Assembly: GCA_945886995.1 (NCBI GenBank)
Contig: CAMCZJ010000178.1
Coordinates: forward strand, 1 to 6,215
Source of the DNA: Asaia bogorensis
GTDB lineage: Bacteria; Pseudomonadota; Alphaproteobacteria; Acetobacterales; Acetobacteraceae
Length of the DNA: 6,215 nucleotides
Direction of reading: 5' to 3'
Below are positions 1 through 5,581 of this stretch, piece after piece; the stretch's first letter is position 1, and every line of letters begins with the position of its first letter. The notes beneath the pieces were generated by a model, which saw only the letters and a list, made by a program, of their open reading frames with translations, ran no database searches and was not told the DNA's origin. Position numbers and translations under genes: made by a program.

Positions 1-84
1 GCGGAGAGCATCATCGGCCATTTCAAGGGTCAACTCGACCCCGATGTTGTGATCAATAAGGAGGTACTGCGCGGGAACGCGTAG
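1..84 (+). CDS. C-terminal end of a probable D-2-hydroxyacid dehydrogenase (partial)
   Basis: Frame 1 is open from the window edge to a TAG at 82-84, giving 27 residues that end in a stretch with DPDVVINKEVL. A tail of the type 'G..DP..VVN.EVL' is what I associate with the C-terminus of NAD-dependent D-isomer-specific 2-hydroxyacid dehydrogenases (glyoxylate reductase or phosphoglycerate dehydrogenase-like), where the last strand returns to the catalytic domain. That identity is inferred from a very short piece. The catalytic Arg-Glu-His residues and the Rossmann fold would lie upstream of the window. The stop is 11 nt before the MmgE/PrpD start on the same strand, so the two are probably cotranscribed. 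An oxidoreductase for a hydroxy acid would fit beside a dehydratase-type enzyme. That a coding region ends here is fairly secure; the family name is tentative. Confidence 0.5.
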   Translation, partial: AESIIGHFKGQLDPDVVINKEVLRGNA

Positions 85-95
85 CAGCGAAAATC

Positions 96-1469
96 ATGGA
101 AAATCCCCTGCTGATTCTGGCCGATCACGCGGCTTCCTGGCGCAGCCGCCCCGTGGATGCGGAAGTCGCGCATCACGCGCGCCGCGCTTTGGTGGATTGG
201 TTCGCGGCCTTGCTGGCCGGCGCATCCCGCGCGCCCGCGACATTGATGTCAGCCGCGCTTGAGGATGAAACGCGCGGTGGCGGTGATGCGGTGTGCTACG
301 TGAGCGGCCGGCAGGTGCCGCTGCGTCATGCCGCGCTGCTGAATGGCACGGCATCCCATACTGTGGAATTCGACGATATCTATCGTTACGCTGTCTATCA
401 TCCGGGCTGCCCGACCATTGCAGCGGCGCTGGCGGCGGCGCAATCGCGCTGCGCGGATATGGATTTGCTGCTGCGTGCGATGATTGCGGGGTATGAGGTT
501 TCGTGCCGCATCGGTGTCGCCGTACAGCCCTCTCACTATGATTTCTGGCATACCACCGGCACGGTTGGCACTTTCGGTGCGGCGGCGGCGGTGGCTGTCG
601 CGCTGAATTGCGATGCGGAACGCACGGCACATGCCATTGCCACCTGCGCCACCATGGCAAGCGGCCTGCAACAGGCCTTCCGCGGTGAAGGCATGTCCAA
701 GCCTTTGCATCCCGGCCATGCTGCGGAAGCGGGCGCCATGGCGGCGATGGCAGCGGCGCGCGGCATGACGGGCGCGCTGGATGTGCTGCATGGCCCGGCG
801 GGTTTTGCCGCCGCCACCAGCGAAGATACCGGCAAATGGGAAAAGCCACTGGCCAATATCGGCAAGCCCTATGCCATCATGGATATGACTTTCAAGAATC
901 ACGGCTGCTGCGGGCATATTTTCGCCGCCCTTGATGCCGTGCGCGATCTGCAACGCGAAGCGGGCTTCAGCGCGGGCGATGTGCTTGGCGTGCATGTGGG
1001 CGGTTATAAGGCGACCAAGGATGTCTGTGATCGCCCGACCGCGGCAACTGAACAGGATTGCCGTTTCTCCACGCAGTTCACCGTCGCGACCATGCTGCTT
1101 TATGGCGGTGTTCGCTTGGCAGCGTTTGAACCAGAACGCCTGAACGATCCCGCAATTCGCGCGGTGATGCCGAAGGTGAGCGTAGCGCTCGATCCGGAAT
1201 GCGCGGCGGCCTTCCCGTCCAAGCGTTCAGCGAAGGTGGAAATCAAGCTGCGTGATGGGCGCGTGCTGAACCGCCATCAGCACACGCGCAAGGGTGATCC
1301 GGATGCGCCGCTTTCGGATGCTGATCTGTCCGATAAATTCCTGGAACTGACGGCAGATGCGATTGGTACGCTGGAAGCCAAGGCGCTGCTGGAAGCCCTG
1401 TGGAAGGGCGCTGCACTGCCCGGTATTGTGAAGCTGCGCAGCCAGGCAGCGCTGCGCGCGGCTGAATAA
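96..1469 (+). CDS. MmgE/PrpD family protein (2-methylcitrate dehydratase-like)
   Basis: This 457-residue protein has the usual length and layout of the MmgE/PrpD family, which includes 2-methylcitrate dehydratase, cis-aconitate decarboxylase and other carboxylate lyases or isomerases. Visible family marks are the helical N-terminus with DWFAALLAG (about 34-42), NGTASHTVEFDD (83-94) followed by HPG (102-104), HTTGTVGTFGAA (152-163), a G-MSKPLHPGHAAEAG block (199-213), and KNHGCCGH (267-274). A smaller C-terminal domain covers roughly residues 275-400. It is cytoplasmic, with no signal peptide or membrane segment. ATG 96 is chosen because no other in-frame start lies between it and an in-frame TAA at 57-59. 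No good Shine-Dalgarno sits at normal spacing, so coupling to the gene ending at 84 is likely. No prpB or prpC is in view, so a 2-methylcitrate role should not be assumed; the substrate is unknown. The neighbours suggest catabolism of an organic acid. Confidence 0.9.
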   Translation: MENPLLILADHAASWRSRPVDAEVAHHARRALVDWFAALLAGASRAPATLMSAALEDETRGGGDAVCYVSGRQVPLRHAALLNGTASHTVEFDDIYRYAVYHPGCPTIAAALAAAQSRCADMDLLLRAMIAGYEVSCRIGVAVQPSHYDFWHTTGTVGTFGAAAAVAVALNCDAERTAHAIATCATMASGLQQAFRGEGMSKPLHPGHAAEAGAMAAMAAARGMTGALDVLHGPAGFAAATSEDTGKWEKPLANIGKPYAIMDMTFKNHGCCGHIFAALDAVRDLQREAGFSAGDVLGVHVGGYKATKDVCDRPTAATEQDCRFSTQFTVATMLLYGGVRLAAFEPERLNDPAIRAVMPKVSVALDPECAAAFPSKRSAKVEIKLRDGRVLNRHQHTRKGDPDAPLSDADLSDKFLELTADAIGTLEAKALLEALWKGAALPGIVKLRSQAALRAAE

Positions 1470-1476
1470 CTAAGGT

Positions 1477-1510
1477 GGGCGCAGGTTCACGCCTGCGCCC
1501 GTTCTTCCTT
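1477..1510 (+). terminator. Probable rho-independent terminator after the MmgE/PrpD gene
   Basis: A perfect 9-bp GC-rich inverted repeat, GGGCGCAGG (1477-1485) and CCTGCGCCC (1492-1500), encloses a 6-nt loop and is followed by a pyrimidine-rich tail, GTTCTTCCTT (1501-1510). It starts 7 nt after the MmgE/PrpD stop, where a terminator belongs. The tail is not a pure T run, so strength is uncertain. The stem could also act on the convergent amidohydrolase transcript, but the opposite-strand tail (ACCTTAGTTA) is poorer. The tail overlaps the last codon of the amidohydrolase gene by 2 nt. Confidence 0.7.
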
Positions 1511-3008
1511 ACCCTGCCAGCACATAGCCATAGGCCTTGTTGCTGCGATCGCCGCCAGCCGCGGCGTATTGCGCTTTCACACGGGCTACACCATCGGCAT
1601 CAAGCCCCGCGTGGCGCTGATCATAGCGATACATTTTCGCTGAATTGCCGCCGAAGATTGCGGTCTTCACCGGCCCATCCGCAGCGCCAAGCGGCGCGAA
1701 GCCGTGGCGGCGCTGCATATCTTCCGGAATCTCAAGCCGCCGCAGCGCTTCAATCTGCCATTGCGGAGAACCGGTCCAGATCGCATCCGTACCCCAAACC
1801 ACATGATCCGCACCAAGGCCGCGAATGAGTGTACCCATCAGCGCGGCACAAAGCCCGGGTTCGATCACCGTTGTCTGCGCGAAAATCTGACCAAGATCAC
1901 CATAGACATTCGTGACACCGTATTTCGCGGGAATCTCCGAAAGATCCGTGGTCCAATCCACGCGGCCCGTGCGCGCGAATTGCTCAACGCCCATGCCGGC
2001 ACCACCACCACCCGTCCAACGATAGGCGGAATGGTAAATGACGAAGTTTATTTGCGGCCAATCCTTGGCGGCCTTGCCGACATCATCAACACCGGCAAAG
2101 GGCAGAAGATGCGGGAATTGCTGCGTCACTTGCTGCGGGAATAGCCCCTTATGCACGCAGACGGTATTGATGCCGGCCTTCAGCAGCCGTTCATAGAAGG
2201 GATAGAGCAGCTTTTCATCATCCATCCGCCATGGGTGGATGGCCAGATGCTTATTGGTATTGTCGCCAATCGTATAGCCCTTGAAGCTATCGGGCTTGAG
2301 CTGTTCGATGGAACGCTCCACCTCCTCCATCCAGCCTGGCTGACCGGGTGTGAAAATGGCGTGGGACAGAACGCGCTTGGTGCCGGCGGCGTCATTCACG
2401 CGCTTGCGCGCATCGAACTTCATATCATTGGTCAGGAACCAATCAATCGGTTCCTCGGAAGGTGCGCCGCTGATCAGCGCCACCTTGGTGTCCGAATCAA
2501 GGAACACTTCCTTGAACCAGCTTGCTTCCATCAAATCCTGAATGGTCTGTTCCTTGCCGACCAAATCAGGGTTCCACCCTGCCCGCCCCACTGCACGGCG
2601 GGCATTCACAAAGGTCATGATGCGCGTATCGGGGCGCAGAAAATGCGTATGCACATCCATGATAAACTGGTCCTTCAGCGCCGCAGCACGCGCTGCCGCC
2701 GCATCCGGCTGCTGCGCCTCTGCGCGGCTCACGGCATACAGCGGGCCATGGACTTCGTTCATGGCCAGGAAGGCAGCCGCCATGCCGGATGCGGTTTGCA
2801 AAAAGCGCCGCCGCCCCAGGCCTTGCTTGGCGCCGATCTCATCCGCCATTTCCTTGATGCGAGCTTCAACCGCCTTTTGTTTTTCGGTCTGCGGCATTGG
2901 CCAGAATTCATCGGAAGAAACTACTTGCGTCGGAATCGGAGAGGGAAACATCACCTCATCCGCCGGCTGCAACTGGTTCAGATCATCATCGGTCAGAAAC
3001 CCGCCCAT
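1509..3008 (-). CDS. Amidohydrolase family protein (amidohydrolase_2/ACMSD-like) with a Tat signal
   Basis: This 499-residue protein has a metal-dependent hydrolase domain from about residue 115 to the end. The TIM-barrel metal ligands are recognisable: D118-V-H120-T-H122 on strand 1, H286 in CVHKG, H326 in IYHSAYR, and D408 in WGTDAIW. The C-terminal IFGGNSAKMY (451-460) is typical of the amidohydrolase_2 (COG2159) group, which includes decarboxylases such as ACMSD and hydrolases. A twin-arginine motif, RRRFLQ (66-71), leads a hydrophobic stretch, with a possible cleavage site after AEA (about 96-98), so export to the periplasm is predicted. About 65 residues precede the arginines, which is long for a Tat n-region. 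The start is supported by AGGAG (3016-3020 on the complement) 7 nt before the ATG; internal Met38 and Met54 lack well-placed sites. The gene is divergent from the Bug gene and convergent with the MmgE/PrpD gene. Family assignment is firm; substrate and reaction are unknown. Confidence 0.88.
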   Translation of the reverse strand: MGGFLTDDDLNQLQPADEVMFPSPIPTQVVSSDEFWPMPQTEKQKAVEARIKEMADEIGAKQGLGRRRFLQTASGMAAAFLAMNEVHGPLYAVSRAEAQQPDAAAARAAALKDQFIMDVHTHFLRPDTRIMTFVNARRAVGRAGWNPDLVGKEQTIQDLMEASWFKEVFLDSDTKVALISGAPSEEPIDWFLTNDMKFDARKRVNDAAGTKRVLSHAIFTPGQPGWMEEVERSIEQLKPDSFKGYTIGDNTNKHLAIHPWRMDDEKLLYPFYERLLKAGINTVCVHKGLFPQQVTQQFPHLLPFAGVDDVGKAAKDWPQINFVIYHSAYRWTGGGGAGMGVEQFARTGRVDWTTDLSEIPAKYGVTNVYGDLGQIFAQTTVIEPGLCAALMGTLIRGLGADHVVWGTDAIWTGSPQWQIEALRRLEIPEDMQRRHGFAPLGAADGPVKTAIFGGNSAKMYRYDQRHAGLDADGVARVKAQYAAAGGDRSNKAYGYVLAG

Positions 3009-3015
3009 ATCCCGT

Positions 3016-3020
3016 CTCCT
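3016..3020 (-). promoter_or_regulatory. Ribosome binding site that fixes the amidohydrolase start
   Basis: On the complement strand AGGAG lies 7 nt upstream of the ATG at 3006-3008. This supports the longest reading of the gene and therefore the reality of the long segment before the Tat motif. Confidence 0.75.
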
Positions 3021-3070
3021 GCCCTGGGGAGCGCCTAGTCTTCTTCAGGCGGGCACCGGAAAGCAAGAAA

Positions 3071-3082
3071 AACCTATAGGTT
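3071..3082. promoter_or_regulatory. Perfect 12-bp palindrome in the divergent intergenic region (operator candidate)
   Basis: AACCTATAGGTT is its own reverse complement. It lies between the divergent amidohydrolase start (3008) and Bug start (3152), 62 and 69 nt from them, which is a good place for a regulator controlling both genes. Its centre (TATA) could also be part of a -10 element, but I found no convincing -35 at 16-18 nt on either strand. No regulator gene is in the window, so function is inference only. Confidence 0.4.
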
Positions 3083-3139
3083 GGAAAAGGCGCTTGCCAT
3101 GCACACGCGGTCAACCTTATGGAAAGCACAACAAACACG

Positions 3140-3146
3140 AAGGAGG
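3140..3146 (+). promoter_or_regulatory. Strong ribosome binding site that fixes the Bug protein start
   Basis: AAGGAGG matches the 16S anti-Shine-Dalgarno and sits 5 nt before ATG 3152. The longer reading from ATG 3119 would put this site inside the coding sequence and add 11 residues in front of a normal signal peptide. The shorter start is therefore preferred. Confidence 0.85.
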
Positions 3147-3151
3147 ATGCC

Positions 3152-4120
3152 ATGATCTCTCGCCGTCACCTTGCCCTGCTTGCCGCCCCTGCGCTGCTGC
3201 CCGCCGTCGCGCGCGCGCAGGATGCCTGGCCAACCCGCCCTGTGACGCTGGTTGTGCCTTGGGCCGCGGGCGGTTCCACCGATGCTGTGGCGCGCATTCT
3301 GGCGCAGAAGCTTTCTACCGATACGGGACGCAGCTTTGTGGTGGATAATCGCACCGGCGCCAATGGCACGATCGGTTTCAATAGCGTCGCCCGCGCGCGG
3401 CCCGATGGCTATACGATGCTGGTCAGCACGGTCAGCACCTATGCGATGGCGCCGCATCTGATGCCGCTGCCCTATGACAATGAAAAGGATTTCATCGGCA
3501 TCGGGCTGATTGCTTCCATGCCGATCATCATGGTGGTCAATCCAAGCTTCCCTGCGCGCACGCTGGCGGAGTATGTGGAAATCGCGCGCCGGCCCAACAG
3601 CAACCTCACCTATGCCAATTCCGGCACGGGGTCTTCCACGCATCTCGCGACTGAGCTGTTCTTGCAGGAAGCGCGGCTGACCATTCAGGATGTTGGCTAT
3701 CGCGGCGGCGCGCCGGCGGTGCAGGCGGTGCTTGCCAATGAAACACCCATGGTTTTCCAGGCGGCATCAGGAATTTTGCCGCATATCCGCTCTGGCTCCT
3801 TGCGCGCCTTGGCGGTTGCCACCAAGGAAAGAAGCCCGCTGACGCCAGAAATCCCGACCTTCGCCGAACAAGGCTTCCCAGGCGTGGAGGTCGTGGAACA
3901 CATCGCCCTGCAAGCACCAACCGGCGTGCCCGCTGATATCCTGGCGCGCATGCATGCGCTGACCAAGGCCGCGATGGAAGCGCCCGATACGCGCGAACGC
4001 CTGAGCGCACTTGCCGTGGTGCCAACGGTTGGCAGCAGCGCTGAATGGCCGGCTTATTTCGCAGCAGAAAACGCCAAATGGCGCAACATGATCCAGGCGC
4101 GCAACATCAAATTGCAGTAG
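3152..4120 (+). CDS. Bug family (TctC-type) tripartite tricarboxylate transporter substrate-binding protein
   Basis: From ATG 3152 the product is 322 residues, the normal size for Bug/TctC periplasmic binding proteins that capture carboxylates and related small molecules. It begins MISRRHLALLAAPALLPAVA with a cleavage site near residues 20-23, a signal peptide with an RR pair that could use Sec or Tat. The mature part starts with the classic WPTRPVTLVVPWAAGGSTD (26-44). VVDNRTGANGTIG (63-75), ANSGTGSSTHLATELF (155-170) and YRGGAPAVQAVL (183-194) follow; these are the loops that form the ligand site in the family. No TctA or TctB membrane subunit is nearby, so it is an orphan binding protein, as is common where this family is expanded. 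It is divergent from the amidohydrolase, suggesting shared control. An alternative start at 3119 is rejected because of the strong site at 3140-3146. The ligand is unknown. Confidence 0.92.
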   Translation: MISRRHLALLAAPALLPAVARAQDAWPTRPVTLVVPWAAGGSTDAVARILAQKLSTDTGRSFVVDNRTGANGTIGFNSVARARPDGYTMLVSTVSTYAMAPHLMPLPYDNEKDFIGIGLIASMPIIMVVNPSFPARTLAEYVEIARRPNSNLTYANSGTGSSTHLATELFLQEARLTIQDVGYRGGAPAVQAVLANETPMVFQAASGILPHIRSGSLRALAVATKERSPLTPEIPTFAEQGFPGVEVVEHIALQAPTGVPADILARMHALTKAAMEAPDTRERLSALAVVPTVGSSAEWPAYFAAENAKWRNMIQARNIKLQ

Positions 4121-4127
4121 TATGGGA

Positions 4128-4595
4128 TCAGGCGGAGGCCGGCTTGCCAATGCCAGCCGCGCCTGGCCGCCCATAAAGATGCAGCGCGCGCCTTTCGAAG
4201 GCGCGCACCATCAACCGCACCGCTTCATTGAACACCACGCCAATCGCCACTTGTAGAATGCGGCTGCGGAATTCGAAATCCACAAAGAAATCCACTTCCG
4301 TCCCGCCAGCCACAGGCGTGAAGCGCCAGTGATTGTTCAAATAGCGGAAGGGGCCGTTTTCATAGGTCACGTGAATATGGCCAGGCTTGTTCAAGCCCAC
4401 GCGAGACCGGAAGGTTTCGCGAAACATGCGAAAGCCGATGGTCAAATCCGCCACCAGCAATTGTTCATCCCGGCTGAGCACCCGCGCGCCGACACACCAG
4501 GGCAGGAATTCGGGATAACGCGCCACATCCGCGACCATATCGAAAAGTTGCTCCTGCGAATAGCGGAGCACCTTCTTTTCCGCATGTGTTGGCAT
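4128..4595 (-). CDS. ratA: RatA/COQ10 family START-domain protein (coenzyme Q-binding type)
   Basis: The 155-residue product fits the ubiquinone-binding START (polyketide cyclase-like) family of RatA and Coq10. Hallmarks are YSQEQLFDMVADVARYPEFL (12-31) then PWC (32-34), GPFRYLNNHWRF (80-91), and FEFRSR (106-111) followed by the long C-terminal helix around residues 114-142, which closes the lipid pocket. In Coq10 this fold binds coenzyme Q and aids its use in respiration; this is the likelier role here. The E. coli homologue was named RatA for a proposed ribosome-binding toxin activity, so 'toxin' annotations should be treated with care. No antitoxin partner gene follows. The start is ATG 4593-4595, just 1 nt after the lipA stop; a GTG at 4632-4634 would add 13 residues and overlap lipA. 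There is no clear Shine-Dalgarno, so translational coupling is likely. Confidence 0.88.
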   Translation of the reverse strand: MPTHAEKKVLRYSQEQLFDMVADVARYPEFLPWCVGARVLSRDEQLLVADLTIGFRMFRETFRSRVGLNKPGHIHVTYENGPFRYLNNHWRFTPVAGGTEVDFFVDFEFRSRILQVAIGVVFNEAVRLMVRAFERRALHLYGRPGAAGIGKPASA

Positions 4596-4596
4596 A

Positions 4597-5574
4597 TCAG
4601 GCTTGCGCGGCCAGTTGCGCGTTGCGCGCGGCACTCAGCGCTTCGAAATCGCGATCCGCGTGATAGGAAGAACGAGTCAAAGGTGTGGCGGACACCAACA
4701 GAAAACCCTTGCCGCGCGCGGCCTTCGCGTAATCCTCAAACTCATCGGGCGTCACGAAGCGATCCACTGCCGCATGCTTCACCGATGGCTGCAGGTATTG
4801 GCCGATGGTGAGGAAATCCACCTCGGCAGATCGCAGATCATCCATCACTTGCAGCACTTCGATGCGCTTTTCGCCAAGCCCCACCATGATGCCGGATTTG
4901 GTGAAGATGGAAGGATCAAGCTGCTTCACACGATCCAGCAAGCGTAGAGAATGATAATACCGCGCCCCGGGCCGAATGCTGGGATAAAGCGCCGGCACGG
5001 TTTCCAGATTATGGTTGAACACATCCGGCCGCGCCGACACCACGACTTCCAAAGCGCCATCCTTGCGCAGGAAATCCGGCGTCAGCACCTCAATCGTCGT
5101 GCCAGGGGCCGCCACGCGAATGGCGCTGATGGTGGCCGCGAAATGCGCAGCACCGCCATCGGCCAGATCATCGCGGTCCACGCTGGTAATCACCACATGG
5201 CGCAACCCAAGGGCAGCCACCGCTTCCGCGACCCGGCGCGGTTCATCCGCGTCCAGGGGCTTTGGAATGCCGGTCGCGACATTGCAGAAGGAGCAGGCGC
5301 GGGTGCAGGTCTCGCCCATGATCATCATGGTGGCGTGGCGCTGAGACCAGCATTCGCCGATATTCGGGCAGGCCGCTTCCTCACACACTGTGACCAGTTT
5401 CTTTTCCCGCATCAGGGCGCGGGTTTCCAGATAAACCGGATGCGTCGGCGCCTTTACCCGTATCCAGGCGGGTTTGCGCTGGATGGGGTTGTCCGGGCGA
5501 TGCGCTTTTTCCGGATGCCTTTCGGCACCCGTTTTGGCGGCTCGATGGTCAATTTCAATGCGAGTCGGGGGCAT
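4597..5574 (-). CDS. lipA: Lipoyl synthase (radical SAM)
   Basis: LipA inserts two sulfur atoms into the octanoyl chain on lipoyl domains of 2-oxoacid dehydrogenase complexes and the glycine cleavage H protein. The 325-residue product carries both required clusters: the auxiliary [4Fe-4S] motif CEEAACPNIGEC (C64, C69, C75) and the radical-SAM motif CTRACSFC (C90, C94, C97). The C-terminal RSSYHAD (301-307) holds the conserved serine that ligates the auxiliary cluster. VITSVDRDDLADGG (128-141), VFNHNLETV (185-193) and KSGIMVGLGE (226-235) are further family blocks. The first 60 or so residues are the usual variable N-terminal wrap. The start is ATG 5572-5574, 7 nt after the lpd stop. The spacer shows no Shine-Dalgarno, so coupling to lpd translation is likely. 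It lies between lpd and ratA in one operon and no key residue is missing. Confidence 0.97.
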   Translation of the reverse strand: MPPTRIEIDHRAAKTGAERHPEKAHRPDNPIQRKPAWIRVKAPTHPVYLETRALMREKKLVTVCEEAACPNIGECWSQRHATMMIMGETCTRACSFCNVATGIPKPLDADEPRRVAEAVAALGLRHVVITSVDRDDLADGGAAHFAATISAIRVAAPGTTIEVLTPDFLRKDGALEVVVSARPDVFNHNLETVPALYPSIRPGARYYHSLRLLDRVKQLDPSIFTKSGIMVGLGEKRIEVLQVMDDLRSAEVDFLTIGQYLQPSVKHAAVDRFVTPDEFEDYAKAARGKGFLLVSATPLTRSSYHADRDFEALSAARNAQLAAQA

Positions 5575-5581
5575 GGTCGGG

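Noticed and set aside
94..995. Two long minus-strand frames (94-849 and 249-995) opposite the MmgE/PrpD gene
   Set aside because: Products are Arg/His/Pro/Ala-rich low-information sequence with no family match that I recognise; they are shadows of a well-supported gene.
96..1469. Naming the MmgE/PrpD gene prpD (2-methylcitrate dehydratase)
   Set aside because: No prpB, prpC or other methylcitrate-cycle gene is in view and the family covers several reactions, so a specific symbol is not justified.
3016..3031. CTCC/GGAG pairing in the amidohydrolase leader that could hide its ribosome binding site
   Set aside because: Only 4 bp with an 8-nt loop and no extension; such pairings are common by chance.
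2151..3038. Open frame of 295 codons on the + strand opposite the amidohydrolase gene
   Set aside because: It lies almost wholly antisense to a gene with clear metal-ligand motifs. Its product is rich in His, Arg and Leu with no recognisable domain, as expected from codon bias of the real strand.
3094..3122. Possible sigma-70-type promoter for the Bug gene (TTGCCA, 17-nt gap, TTATGG)
   Set aside because: The -10 match is poor and the region gives no other support, so it was not listed as a feature.
3119..3151. Upstream ATG giving an 11-residue longer Bug protein
   Set aside because: The strong AAGGAGG at 3140-3146 sits 5 nt before ATG 3152, and the shorter form begins directly with a typical signal peptide.
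4064..4084. Small hairpin (CGCC-ATTT-GGCG on the complement) followed by TTTT as a ratA terminator
   Set aside because: The stem is only 4 bp and lies inside the Bug coding region, so it is too weak to call.
4596..4634. GTG start for ratA overlapping the end of lipA
   Set aside because: The ATG at 4593-4595 gives the normal family N-terminus and a tight stop-start junction; the added residues are just the overlapping lipA end read in another frame.
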